Position numbers and translations under genes: made by a program
Assembly (NCBI RefSeq): GCF_030160655.1
Contig: NZ_BSOT01000005.1
Location: forward strand, 1,011,546 to 1,075,545
From: Agaribacter marinus
Lineage (GTDB): Bacteria > Pseudomonadota > Gammaproteobacteria > Enterobacterales > Alteromonadaceae
Direction of reading: 5' to 3'
DNA length: 64,000 nucleotides
Part shown: piece by piece, positions 26,882 through 39,374 of the stretch
How positions within the stretch are numbered: the stretch's first letter is position 1
How the letters are laid out: every line of letters begins with the position of its first letter
The notes under the pieces: model-generated
Told to the model about the DNA's origin: nothing
Seen by the model: the letters and a program-made list of their open reading frames with translations, nothing else
Databases searched by the model: none

Positions 26882-28373
26882 AAATATCGTCGTTTTAGGT
26901 GGCGGCACCGCTGGTTGGATGAGCGCCGTATATATCGCTAAAAAATGGGCGCACAAAAACTTTCGCATTCAGGTCATTGAGTCTGATGCAATCGGCACAA
27001 TCGGTGTAGGCGAAGGCACTGTGCCATCCATCGCAGACTTCTTTGACGCCTTAGGCATTCCTGAACATGAATGGATGCCTAAGTGCAACGCAACTTATAA
27101 AAACGGTATCCGCTTTAAACAATGGTCTTCTGTAGACGGTCATGAAGACTATTTTCATCCTTTCTATTCAGAACTTGATGCATTTCACAAACAAGCACTT
27201 TTAACTAGCATCGCGTTAAGAACACAAGGTTTTAATACGTATGCTCACCCTGATGTATTTTCGGTGGTTAGCAAACTTGACCAAGAAGATAAATCGCCAA
27301 TATCATCAGAAAACTACTTGTTTAAATCAGCATATGCTTATCATTTTGACGCCGGTTTATTAGCTGATTTTTTGAAAAGCAAAGCAATTGAACTTGGTGT
27401 AGAGCATACCGTCGCGACCATCTCTGACGTCAAACTAGACAATACAGGGGCTATCGCTTCAATAATATCTAACGATGGGACCGAATTTTTAGGCGACCTT
27501 TTTATCGATTGCAGTGGCTTCAAATCGATGTTGCTTGGCAGAGCGCTCGGCGTTGAATACATCAGCTTTAATGACACCTTATTAAATGACGCAGCGGTTA
27601 CCGTCGCTACCGAAATGGACAGTTCAATTCCCAGTGCAACATATTCCACTGCGCTGTCATCCGGTTGGGCTTGGCAAATCCCGTTAACGCATAGATACGG
27701 CAACGGGTATGTTTACTCCAGTAAATACATAAGTCCAGAACAAGCCACAATAGAATTACTAGAACACTTAAATTTACCCGAAGGCACGCCTGTAAATCAC
27801 GTAAAAATGCGCGTTGGACGGTTTGCCAAAGGTTGGGAAAAAAACTGTGCAGCCCTCGGTCTAGCTCAAGGCTTTGTAGAGCCTTTAGAAGCCACGGCGT
27901 TACATTTTGTTACTCAAAGCGTCATTGACCTAGTAAGCGCGATAGAGGATGCAAATTATAGCGATGCTAACCGTGATATTTACAATAAAAAACTCGAAGC
28001 TAGATTCACCAGTACTCGAGACTATATCGAACTACACTACTTGGCAAATAGTCGAACTGACAGTAAATACTGGCATGCAGCACGATCATTTACACCAAAC
28101 AGGCGATTACAACGACTAATTAATGCTTGGCAACGCGGTGAAAACATAGCGCATGTATTGAACGAAGAAAAAGTTAGCTTGCAATTATTTAGTCTAGAAG
28201 CTTGGGTGTATTTACTTGCTGGTAAAGGATTCTATTCGACGACAAATGAACGAACACTAAAAGTAGCGCCCGACAACGTAAACGTAAATATTGAACGCAT
28301 AAAGCAATTTGTTAACATCAGTGCCACACATTTTAAAAGTCATAAACTTTCGCTAGAAAATTTGAAACCTTAA
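26874..28373 (+). CDS. Tryptophan halogenase family flavin-dependent protein
   Basis: 499 residues. FAD-binding VVLGGGTAGWMSAVYIA (residues 6-22), VGEGTVPSI (45-53), a Lys in NATYKNGIRF (Lys76) aligning with the catalytic Lys79 of PrnA, the halogenase signature WAWQIP (265-270), and GFVEPLEATALHF (333-345) matching the active-site Glu block. All hallmark residues of flavin-dependent halogenases are therefore present. Members beside TonB receptors in marine bacteria are not proven to halogenate; the substrate is unknown. Translation is coupled to the preceding degenerate paralogue. No terminator is visible after it. Confidence 0.88.
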   Translation: MYKNIVVLGGGTAGWMSAVYIAKKWAHKNFRIQVIESDAIGTIGVGEGTVPSIADFFDALGIPEHEWMPKCNATYKNGIRFKQWSSVDGHEDYFHPFYSELDAFHKQALLTSIALRTQGFNTYAHPDVFSVVSKLDQEDKSPISSENYLFKSAYAYHFDAGLLADFLKSKAIELGVEHTVATISDVKLDNTGAIASIISNDGTEFLGDLFIDCSGFKSMLLGRALGVEYISFNDTLLNDAAVTVATEMDSSIPSATYSTALSSGWAWQIPLTHRYGNGYVYSSKYISPEQATIELLEHLNLPEGTPVNHVKMRVGRFAKGWEKNCAALGLAQGFVEPLEATALHFVTQSVIDLVSAIEDANYSDANRDIYNKKLEARFTSTRDYIELHYLANSRTDSKYWHAARSFTPNRRLQRLINAWQRGENIAHVLNEEKVSLQLFSLEAWVYLLAGKGFYSTTNERTLKVAPDNVNVNIERIKQFVNISATHFKSHKLSLENLKP

Positions 28374-28507
28374 CATCGACGACTGTGTACATATGATAGT
28401 TATATGTTTGATATTATTGACTTTTAAAGTAAAAACCACACTATTTTCACTCACTAGGTCTTATGTATTTCATTGCAAAACATTTTATCTAATGTTACTT
28501 TATTGTA

Positions 28508-28529
28508 AATATGATAACGCTATCATATT
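28508..28529. promoter_or_regulatory. Candidate LacI-family operator 3
   Basis: Perfect inverted repeat with 9-base arms AATATGATA and TATCATATT around ACGC, 41 bases before the GH16 gene start. It shares TATGnTAACGCTATCA with the site at 18734-18749. Confidence 0.65.
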
Positions 28530-28570
28530 GATGCACACTGAGTTTAGAAGTAACAAAGGACGTATTTAGA

Positions 28571-30316
<1,746 letters not shown>

Positions 30317-30340
30317 TCACTAGTTCTGATTTACAAATAC

Positions 30341-30375
30341 AAACCGGCAGTGATAATCACTCGCCGGTTTTTTTC
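30341..30375 (+). terminator. Rho-independent terminator of the GH16 gene
   Basis: AAACCGGCaGTGATaATCACtcGCCGGTTT followed by TTTTC, 24 bases after the stop. Stem of about 13 bp with small internal loops. On the minus strand it could also serve the operon ending at 30435. Confidence 0.9.
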
Positions 30376-30434
30376 TTAGTAAACATGTTTACGTGACTCT
30401 TTCGACAGAGGGGTAGTACTTTCTATTGGCGACA

Positions 30435-31640
30435 CTAGCCTTGCGTATTGAAGCTATTAATAACCATTTTTTCGTTACTTTTTTGGAGTTTATCGATAGC
30501 CTCCTGACTAAGCTTAGTGTGAGATACATCGAGATTTAGCAGGTTTCCAGCACTTGCAAACCTTAACAATTGTGTATCTGTAATTGAACTTTTACTAAGC
30601 TTTAACCACATTAGATGTTCATTAATTTTAAGCAAACTTTGCAGTTTTTCGTCGCTAAACTCCTTGGCATAGTCAGCGTAAATTACACTCACATAAGGCT
30701 TTCCTTGTTGCACTCTACTAATATGAAAACCCGCTTGCTCGAGTTCGGCAACCAACTGTGGTGATATCTCATCTATCGTTTTAATCACTTTCAGCTCGCC
30801 AAGCCCAAGCGTTTCAATAAGCAAACTAGTTAAATCTTCACTTGTATTTAAGCTACTCACACTAGTAATATTTTGCGCGCCATTTTCGATCCACCAACCT
30901 ATCAATGTCACCTGTTGCTCAGTTAAGGGCGTTTTACCGTCGGCAGGCATAAAGTCGTCATGGTATTCAGGCAGAGTGATTCGTCTGTATAGCTCACTAT
31001 TTTCTAATCCCCCCCTTGTTCCCACCGCCATCATAGTGGCTTCATAACTGGCAACACTGTATTCACCTTTTGCTTTTGAGTCATTGTGACAACTACTGCA
31101 GCGTTGCTGCAATATTGGCTCAATGATATGAGGATAAACACTAGCCTCGTCTAACGAGCTGGGATTATCACCTTGCACTTCCATGCCTGTTAGTTTTTTT
31201 ACAAAATTCGGCGCATGCTCCACAAGAAACGTTTCACCATGTGTCATATTTGCACCATAGTGCCCTGTCGCAAATAATAAAAACAACTGGAGTAAAGATA
31301 AACTGACGATAGATTTTCGATGCTTGTGTTCATCTTTCGTCGATATCTTTCCAAAATAAAACCAGCAAAGAAATGCACACAAAATTACGCCTATTGCCCA
31401 ATTCCTATGGGTAGCAATGGCTTGTTCGTTATATCCGCCGCCAAGCGACAAAAGATAACCCAGCAAAGCAGCTCCCGCAGCACTTATTGCTCCCCACAGC
31501 CATACAGTCTTAACTAAGGGGGGACGCGCTTGTTTTTTATAAACTGCATAAATCTCTAAACAGGCCACCATTAACAAAATGCCTAAGGGTAAATGCAATA
31601 AGAGAACATGAAAACGACCTAAAAATTGTATTAAGTCCAT
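30435..31640 (-). CDS. DUF2231-type membrane protein with c-type heme motif and leucine-rich-repeat-like C-terminus
   Basis: 401 residues. The N-terminus holds four hydrophobic segments (LGRFHVLLLHLPLGILLMVACLEIYAV is the DUF2231 start), then a planctomycete-type cytochrome c segment with CSSCH (about residue 182) and MPADGKTPLTEQQVTLIGWWIENGA, and finally short leucine-rich repeats (LMWLKLSKSSITDTQLLRFASAGNLLNLDVSHTKLS). This gene type accompanies PSCyt/DUF1549/DUF1553 and DUF1501 genes and probably serves electron transfer or anchoring for them. Third gene of the operon, 43 bases after DUF1501. Confidence 0.82.
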   Translation of the reverse strand: MDLIQFLGRFHVLLLHLPLGILLMVACLEIYAVYKKQARPPLVKTVWLWGAISAAGAALLGYLLSLGGGYNEQAIATHRNWAIGVILCAFLCWFYFGKISTKDEHKHRKSIVSLSLLQLFLLFATGHYGANMTHGETFLVEHAPNFVKKLTGMEVQGDNPSSLDEASVYPHIIEPILQQRCSSCHNDSKAKGEYSVASYEATMMAVGTRGGLENSELYRRITLPEYHDDFMPADGKTPLTEQQVTLIGWWIENGAQNITSVSSLNTSEDLTSLLIETLGLGELKVIKTIDEISPQLVAELEQAGFHISRVQQGKPYVSVIYADYAKEFSDEKLQSLLKINEHLMWLKLSKSSITDTQLLRFASAGNLLNLDVSHTKLSQEAIDKLQKSNEKMVINSFNTQG

Positions 31641-31683
31641 ATAAAAACCTCGAAATCAGCTAAATAAAACATTTAGCTCGGAG

Positions 31684-33165
31684 CTAAACCAATAGTTCTT
31701 TAACTACATGACCGTGCACATCAGTTAAACGAAAACGGCGTCCCTGATACTTGTATGTTAGGCCAGTGTGATCAATCCCCAATAAATGCATGATCGTGGC
31801 TTGCAGGTCATAAATATGCACAACACCTGGTACGTAGTGATGTTTATCTCCCGCAATGGGTTGTCCATCAGCATTCACAATGTTGTATCCATAGTCATCT
31901 GTCTTACCGTATATTAAGCCGGATTTGACTCCTCCTCCCGCCATAAACATAGTGAAACACCGGGGATGATGATCCCTACCATAATTTTTTTCTGTTAACT
32001 CACCTTGACAATAACTTGTACGGCCAAACTCTCCTCCCCACACCACAAGCGTATCGTCTAACAGCCCACGTTGTTTCAAATCGGTAATTAAACCAGCGGT
32101 TGCCTGATCGACATCTCTTGCTTGTTTAGGCAATGCTCCTGGCATATTGCCGTGTTGATCCCATCCAGTGTGATATAACTGTATGAATCTGACATCTCGC
32201 TCGACAAGACGACGTGCCATTAAACAGTTTGCTGCATAGGTACCTGGCGTCCGCGCGTCCTCACCGTAAAGTTTAAAGGTATGCTCAGGCTCATCCTTTA
32301 AATTAGTTGCATCAGGTATAGAATCTTGCATGCGATACGACATCTCGTACTGAGATATACGAGATAAAATTTCATGGTCACCACTACGCTGATATTCTTT
32401 TTGATTAAGTTTCATGATCGTATCGAGCATTCTGCGGCGTGTAAGCCCCTCAATTCCACTAGGGTTGTTGAGGTATAAAACCGAGTCTGCTCCCGAACGA
32501 AATTGCACACCTTGATAATCTGATGGCAAAAATCCACTTCCCCAAAGCCTCGAATATAAAGGTTGGCCATTTGGTCTGCCCGTACCTCTCGAAGTCATTA
32601 CAATAAATGAAGGTAGACTATTATTCTGTGACCCCAAGCCATAGCTTACCCATGCACCAAAACTAGGGCGCCCAGGTAACATGAAACCCGTTTGCATAAG
32701 GGTTATTGCCGGATCGTGATTTATGGCATCTGTCGCCATCGAATTGATGATGCACAAATCATCGCTTATTCCCGCAATATTTGGCAATAAATCACTAAAC
32801 CATGCGCCGTTTTCGCCATATTGTTTAAAATCCCATTTAGAGCCACAAATGGGGAAAGAGTTTTGATCTGCAGTCATCCCGGTAAGGCGTTGTCCGTTGA
32901 TCACCCAATCCGGCAATTCTTGTTTGTGCTGCTCTCGTAACAATGGTTTGTAGTCAAATAAGTCTTGTGTAGATGGCGCACCACTTTGGAATAGATAAAT
33001 AACGCGTTTTGCTTTAGGTAAAAAGTGAGGAGAGCCAAGATAACCATGATCTATCCCCGCATTGGCTAACATTGGCACACCACCACTCATTGCAGCCGCA
33101 CCAGCCATTAAACCAGCACCTGACCGCAAAAATTCTCGGCGACTTATAGATTTAGCATTCGTCAT
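31684..33165 (-). CDS. DUF1501 family Tat-exported protein (sulfatase/alkaline-phosphatase-like fold)
   Basis: 493 residues with a twin-arginine signal SRREFLRSG at residues 8-16, so export is folded and probably with cofactor. Family blocks seen: IYLFQSGAPSTQDLFDYKP, NSMATDAINHDPAITLMQTG, RPSFGAWVSYGLG, RFIQLYHTGWDQHGN, LVVWGGEFGRTSYCQG and GRDHHPRCFTMFMAGGGVK, whose Asp/His residues resemble those of alkaline-phosphatase-like enzymes. The function is not established. The start lies 2 bases after the DUF1549/1553 stop, so cotranscription is near certain. Confidence 0.88.
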   Translation of the reverse strand: MTNAKSISRREFLRSGAGLMAGAAAMSGGVPMLANAGIDHGYLGSPHFLPKAKRVIYLFQSGAPSTQDLFDYKPLLREQHKQELPDWVINGQRLTGMTADQNSFPICGSKWDFKQYGENGAWFSDLLPNIAGISDDLCIINSMATDAINHDPAITLMQTGFMLPGRPSFGAWVSYGLGSQNNSLPSFIVMTSRGTGRPNGQPLYSRLWGSGFLPSDYQGVQFRSGADSVLYLNNPSGIEGLTRRRMLDTIMKLNQKEYQRSGDHEILSRISQYEMSYRMQDSIPDATNLKDEPEHTFKLYGEDARTPGTYAANCLMARRLVERDVRFIQLYHTGWDQHGNMPGALPKQARDVDQATAGLITDLKQRGLLDDTLVVWGGEFGRTSYCQGELTEKNYGRDHHPRCFTMFMAGGGVKSGLIYGKTDDYGYNIVNADGQPIAGDKHHYVPGVVHIYDLQATIMHLLGIDHTGLTYKYQGRRFRLTDVHGHVVKELLV

Positions 33166-33167
33166 TA

Positions 33168-36100
33168 TTATTGTCTCGTAATAAATTCGCTAAGATTCAT
33201 AACTGCAGAACTTAATACTGCGTAGGCAGCAATATCAGCCTGATATTCGTTTGTTATCTCGCTGTTGTAAGCCCCCACATTCAGTAATGCACGAGCACGC
33301 TCTGGATCGGTAATAAACTCTTGATTAACTTCATCATAGAAGCGCAACAATTCCTGCATTTCTTCGCTTCCTAGATCTCGGTTTAGCAAACTTCTTGCAA
33401 TATAATTAATTCGTTGTTCTGACCCAGAAGTGTGTTCATAGGCTTTATGGGCTAATACCCGAGCCGCCTCAACATACTGGGGATCATTAAGTAACAACAG
33501 TGCTTGTAAGGGAGTATTTGTACTTTGCCGACGAGATACACAATAATCTTTTGTTGAAGCATCAAATAAAGTCATGGAAGGCACACCCACTGTACGTTTC
33601 CAATAACTATAAATCGAACGTCGATAAAGTCCTTTACCACTGCTTTGTTGGTAAGTACCTTTGGCCGCAATCGCTTCCCACAAACCATCCGGTTGATAAG
33701 GCTTGACACTAGGGCCACCTAGCTCGTCAACTAACAAACCCGAAGCCTGCAACGTACTGTCTCTTATTGCTTCAGCGCTCATCCTAGCGCGAGTGCCCCG
33801 TGCAAGAAAAATGTTCTCGGGGTCGTTAGGTGTTATACCTCCCGGAATATCTGAACTTTGCCTGTAAGTACTTGACAACATCATTAACTTCATCATGTAC
33901 TTAACGTCCCAACCTGATTGTTTAAACTCGATCGCTAACCAATCAAGTAGTTTAGGATGAGATGGCAGTTCACCTTGGTTGCCAAAGTTCTCTGAGGTAG
34001 TGACAATCCCCCTGCCGAAGATTATTTGCCACAATCGATTAACCATTACCCTCGCTGTCAACGGATTGTCGTCTGAAGCTAACCATTTAGCCAGTCCTAA
34101 TCGGTTTTGAGGGTACTCTCCTTGTAAGTCACCAAAATATGAAGGAATGTTGGCTTGCAGAATTTCAGATTTCTCTGGCTGACTATAGTCCCCTCTGCTA
34201 AGCAAATATGTAGGGCGAACAGGGTCTTCAGTTGGCGCAACATCTTGCATTACCATAGCAACAACTGAATGATATCCTTCTAAACGCTGTTGCTTTTCCT
34301 GAGCGATAAAATACTCCGATTTCTCAGATAAGTAGAGTTTATTACTACTTAATTGCTCTGTTGGGTACGCTTCATTGCGATTACCCTCTAGTCCCCAAGG
34401 AGACAAACTTGCAAGTTGTGCTACAGTTTTCTCATTTAAAGTTGTTTCAAAAAAGCGTACTTCATCAATATCTCTGCCGCGGTATTTATTTGGCTCACTA
34501 AAAGGCGTCGCGCCAAAGTTCAATCGAGTCCAACCGGGATCGGTATCACCACTTAAATTGTCTTGAATCACTTTGCTCTGAAGCTTTTTTCCATTTAAAA
34601 ACAGGCCGACACCAGAGGCTTTTCCATTTCCGTCATATTGAACATAAACATGTTGCCACGCATTGTCTTCAGGTAAAGAGTGAGAAACCACTTTTAAAGC
34701 TGATTCAGGCCAGGCATTGATTACTGTAAACTCCAACTGATTTTGCAAGTTCAAGCTTAGGTCAAATCCCCTGTTCGTAGTATGTGATAGCATCGACGCA
34801 AGCTTGAACCCTTTAGAAGGCGCTGAATTGAGTTTCACAGCGGTTTTATCTTGATATTCTGGGATGCTGTCGAGAATGGCTAGTTCATCATCGGTAGGAC
34901 TGCGAGTCCAAAGACTTACGCCAATGGCTTGATTATTCTTAAAGCTCGGGCGGTGACGTGATTGTAAGAACCCAGTATATTTTCCACTTGCAGAAAAGCG
35001 CAGGGCGTTACCGTATTTTCCAGGCACAATCAAGGTATTCGCAAGGTCGATATTTTCATTTTTACTGTTATAACGTTTATCAAACGCAAAATATCTGCCC
35101 TTATCATGACTCAAGCTGTCTACTAGCGCTTTATCAAACGAAGAACTTTTATATTGAACGTCGTTCTGATTTTCAAATATTTTTAAATCACTACCAATGG
35201 CATTGATTTTTTTTATCAACCGCTCAGCTAACTGTCTATTCTCGTCCTCAGCGTAATAATGAACATAAGGCTTAGACGTTAGACCATTAGCCTTTCCCGT
35301 TTCTGCTGTATTATTAAAGAATGCAAACATTCTATAATAATCTCTTTGGGACAGTGGATCATATTTATGATCGTGACAACGGGCACACGCCATGGTCTGT
35401 CCCAAAAATGTAGTAGACGTCACATCTATTTTGTCGGCAATATATTCAACCCTAAATTCTTCAGGAATAATGCCACCTTCATTGTTTAAAGACGTATTGC
35501 GATTAAAACCAGTGGCGATTATTTGCGATTTACTCGGGTTACTCAACAAATCTCCAGCAAGTTGCTCCGTCATAAATTGATCAAATGGCATGTTTTCATT
35601 AAAAGCGTTTATCACCCAATCGCGCCAAGGCCACATATTTCGTGGACCATCGTTTTGGTAACCATCCGTATCTCCATATCGCGCCAACTCCAGCCAATAG
35701 CTAGCCATTTTCTCGCCATAGCGGGGCGACGCAAATAAATCCTCAAGTAAAGTTTCATAAGCATTTTCTGAATCATCACGCAAGTACTTATCCATCTGTT
35801 CAGCCGTAGGGATAACTCCTGTTACATCAATAAATGCACGGCGAATTAATGTCGCCTTATCAGATGTTTGTGTAGGAGTTAAACCTTTTTGTTGCATTTT
35901 ACGCAGCGTGAAAAAGTCAATGTCGTTACTCGGCCAGTCACTTTCTATTTTGGGTAACGCTGCTTTCTTTGGTGGAATATACGCCCAATGCTTCTCATAC
36001 TCTGCTCCTTGATCTATCCAAGCTTTAATTATTTGTATTTCTTGCTGAGTAACCGTTGTGTGGGATGAAGGCGGCGGCATAATATAATCTGGATCTTCGG

Positions 36101-36425
36101 AAATGAGTCGTTGATACACGACACTTAATTCTGCATTACCCGGGACAATTGCTTGAGAACCATCTTTAAACTTTTTATAAGCCATTTCTGGTGAATGAAG
36201 TTGTAAATCTGCTTTGCGATTGTCGGCATCTTGCCCATGACAAGCAAAACAACGGTCAGACAAAATTGGCTTTACTTGCAAACTATAACTTATTGACTCA
36301 TTTGGATTAAAACTCTCACCAAAAACACTTGATTGCGTTTGTTGCTCGCTGTTACATGCAACTAAACCAATATAAGCAATTGCTACCCAAATTGGCTTAG
36401 TCAATAAGTACAGTCGTACTCTCAT
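33168..36425 (-). CDS. PSCyt1-DUF1549-LamG-DUF1553 lipoprotein (planctomycete-type cytochrome)
   Basis: 1085 residues. Lipobox LVAC (about residue 24), then a PSCyt1 cytochrome c domain with CFACH and the paired MPPPSS motif (about 45-140), DUF1549 (about 160-370, with MACARCHDHKYDPLSQRDYY giving a second CxxCH), a LamG/concanavalin-like insert (about 430-665, ALRFSASGKYTGF, GVSLWTRSP, GVGLFLNGKKL), and DUF1553 (about 755-1060, NPLTARVMVNRLWQIIFGRGIVTTSENFGNQGELPSHPKLLDWLA). It is abundant in planctomycetes and verrucomicrobia near sulfatases and glycan enzymes, and less usual in gammaproteobacteria. Its function is unproven, probably oxidoreductive. Confidence 0.88.
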   Translation of the reverse strand: MRVRLYLLTKPIWVAIAYIGLVACNSEQQTQSSVFGESFNPNESISYSLQVKPILSDRCFACHGQDADNRKADLQLHSPEMAYKKFKDGSQAIVPGNAELSVVYQRLISEDPDYIMPPPSSHTTVTQQEIQIIKAWIDQGAEYEKHWAYIPPKKAALPKIESDWPSNDIDFFTLRKMQQKGLTPTQTSDKATLIRRAFIDVTGVIPTAEQMDKYLRDDSENAYETLLEDLFASPRYGEKMASYWLELARYGDTDGYQNDGPRNMWPWRDWVINAFNENMPFDQFMTEQLAGDLLSNPSKSQIIATGFNRNTSLNNEGGIIPEEFRVEYIADKIDVTSTTFLGQTMACARCHDHKYDPLSQRDYYRMFAFFNNTAETGKANGLTSKPYVHYYAEDENRQLAERLIKKINAIGSDLKIFENQNDVQYKSSSFDKALVDSLSHDKGRYFAFDKRYNSKNENIDLANTLIVPGKYGNALRFSASGKYTGFLQSRHRPSFKNNQAIGVSLWTRSPTDDELAILDSIPEYQDKTAVKLNSAPSKGFKLASMLSHTTNRGFDLSLNLQNQLEFTVINAWPESALKVVSHSLPEDNAWQHVYVQYDGNGKASGVGLFLNGKKLQSKVIQDNLSGDTDPGWTRLNFGATPFSEPNKYRGRDIDEVRFFETTLNEKTVAQLASLSPWGLEGNRNEAYPTEQLSSNKLYLSEKSEYFIAQEKQQRLEGYHSVVAMVMQDVAPTEDPVRPTYLLSRGDYSQPEKSEILQANIPSYFGDLQGEYPQNRLGLAKWLASDDNPLTARVMVNRLWQIIFGRGIVTTSENFGNQGELPSHPKLLDWLAIEFKQSGWDVKYMMKLMMLSSTYRQSSDIPGGITPNDPENIFLARGTRARMSAEAIRDSTLQASGLLVDELGGPSVKPYQPDGLWEAIAAKGTYQQSSGKGLYRRSIYSYWKRTVGVPSMTLFDASTKDYCVSRRQSTNTPLQALLLLNDPQYVEAARVLAHKAYEHTSGSEQRINYIARSLLNRDLGSEEMQELLRFYDEVNQEFITDPERARALLNVGAYNSEITNEYQADIAAYAVLSSAVMNLSEFITRQ

Positions 36426-36768
36426 ATTTACCGCTCATACTCTAAATTGTCATTTATATTAAAATATTGTCATGAATGTTAAATTTGTTTCCTTAAATTT
36501 ATATTTATTTCAATTATTTTTAACAATATAGTAATTACTGGAAGTTAACGGCTATGTATAAACCAGTCAAACCTCACTTCATGCGCATCGCTATTCAGTC
36601 GCGTTGCTTGTTTTTTAAAATCATTGCAATCAACCCATTTATTATTTAATTTTTATACAGAAAGAACAACATGCACTATTAACACTGATGAGAGTTTCTC
36701 ATTTTGCATCTTAGCGCCGACTAATCATGCTCAGTCAGCAGTGCTATAGTGAGCGAAAAGGCCTAAAC
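36426..36768. other. 343-bp divergent intergenic region
   Basis: AT-rich space between the PSCyt operon and sdaA. AGTTAACGGCTATGT at 36544-36558 resembles the LacI-type site but has an extra base and a changed end, so it is not called. A short hairpin ATGAGAgttTCTCAT lies near 36690. No credible open frame except an upstream extension of sdaA (36727-36768), judged untranslated. Confidence 0.4.
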
Positions 36769-38172
36769 ATGATAAGCGTACTTGATATATTTAAAGTGGG
36801 GATTGGGCCATCGAGCTCGCACACGGTTGGGCCGATGCTGGCAGCAAAAACGTTTTGTGACTACCTTCAACGTGAGCAAAAATTAACTGACGTCACACAC
36901 ATTTATACTGATCTCTATGGTTCTTTAGGGCAAACTGGCATAGGCCACGGAACAGGGAAAGCCATAATTTTGGGGCTACTTGGCTATACGCCAGAAGACG
37001 TGCCCGTAGATAAAATTGACTCTCTTCTTCAGACCGTTGCAACACATCAGCGCTTGAATATAAATAATCAACACGATATTGATTTTCCTAGTCAAGGTGC
37101 AATTACATACTTTCGCCGAAAAACACTTCCTAAACACGCTAACGGTATGATTTTTAGAGCATATTCTAACGACAAGATATTGTCTGAAAAAACCTACTAT
37201 TCAATTGGCGGCGGCTTTGTAGTTGAAGATAGCGAGTTTGAGGCACAAAAGCTGGTAAAACTTTCAGAGCAACACAAAGACGTGCCCTACCCGTTTACGA
37301 CCGCAGCAGAATTATTAGCCTTATGTTCTGACGAAAACATGTCTGTAAGTACGTTAATGCTGAAAAACGAATCCGTGTTTTTGGACGAAACCACCTTGCG
37401 GCAACACTTAATTCATATATGGCATGTGATGAAATCTAGTATCCAAAATGGTATCAGTAAAAAAGGGGTTCTTCCTGGAGGCCTTAGAGTCAATCGGCGA
37501 GCATCGTCTTTATACCAGAAATTACGCTCCGAAAGCTCGACGACCAAAAATAGTGATGTAAAAGTGGCTAACGATCCTATGCAAATACTTGATTGGGTGA
37601 ACCTTTTTGCGTTAGCCGTAAATGAAGAAAACGCTGCTGGAGGCAGAGTAGTTACCGCCCCTACAAATGGTGCAGCAGGCATTATTCCAGCTGTCATGAG
37701 CTATTTCGATGAGTTTGTAAAACCATTAGATGACGACACCGCCTGTCGCTTTTTATTAACAGCAGCTGCGATTGGCATATTGTACAAAAAAAATGCCTCA
37801 ATTAGCGGCGCAGAAGTTGGCTGTCAAGGTGAAGTTGGCGTCGCTTGTTCTATGGCTGCTGGCGCATTGACCGAATTGGTTGGAGGAAATATACAACAAG
37901 TAGAAAATGCCGCTGAAATAGGCATGGAGCATAATCTTGGCTTAACGTGTGACCCCGTGGGCGGCTTGGTACAAGTACCATGTATAGAACGCAATGCTAT
38001 GGGCGCAGTTAAGGCCATTAACGCGTCTCGCTTGGCTATGCGAGGTGACGGACATCAAAAAGTATCTTTAGATAAGGTGATAAAAACTATGTGGGATACA
38101 GGTAACGACATGAAAAGCAAATACAAAGAAACCGCCCGTGGCGGTCTCGCAGTAAACATAATCGAGTGTTAA
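36769..38172 (+). CDS. sdaA: L-serine ammonia-lyase (L-serine dehydratase), 4Fe-4S type
   Basis: 467 residues from ATG 36769, which gives the exact family N-terminus MISVLDIFKVGIGPSSSHTVGPM and has AAAAGG upstream. Converts L-serine to pyruvate and ammonia. Alpha-domain iron-sulfur cysteines are seen in GAEVGCQGEVGVACSMAAGAL and LTCDPVGGLVQVPCIERN. The beta-chain part comes first (about 1-160) and the alpha-chain part second, fused as in proteobacteria. It converges on cysB with no clear terminator in the 25-base gap. Confidence 0.96.
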   Translation: MISVLDIFKVGIGPSSSHTVGPMLAAKTFCDYLQREQKLTDVTHIYTDLYGSLGQTGIGHGTGKAIILGLLGYTPEDVPVDKIDSLLQTVATHQRLNINNQHDIDFPSQGAITYFRRKTLPKHANGMIFRAYSNDKILSEKTYYSIGGGFVVEDSEFEAQKLVKLSEQHKDVPYPFTTAAELLALCSDENMSVSTLMLKNESVFLDETTLRQHLIHIWHVMKSSIQNGISKKGVLPGGLRVNRRASSLYQKLRSESSTTKNSDVKVANDPMQILDWVNLFALAVNEENAAGGRVVTAPTNGAAGIIPAVMSYFDEFVKPLDDDTACRFLLTAAAIGILYKKNASISGAEVGCQGEVGVACSMAAGALTELVGGNIQQVENAAEIGMEHNLGLTCDPVGGLVQVPCIERNAMGAVKAINASRLAMRGDGHQKVSLDKVIKTMWDTGNDMKSKYKETARGGLAVNIIEC

Positions 38173-38197
38173 GTATTAATAACTTAAGAGCAAAACT

Positions 38198-39256
<1,059 letters not shown>

Positions 39257-39374
39257 TTACAAGAACTCGTTACTGATAATAGCGAATATAAAACTAAAAT
39301 GCATAAGAAAATTACTTTTTTATCTGCATTTATTACTTATTAATTTTCATAAACGACGAATTGGCCAAATAACT

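Noticed and set aside
36544-36558. AGTTAACGGCTATGT as a LacI site before the PSCyt operon
   Set aside because: It needs an inserted base and has a changed right arm compared with the three good sites.
36727-36768. Upstream start for L-serine dehydratase
   Set aside because: The family N-terminus MISVLDIFK begins exactly at 36769 with its own RBS.
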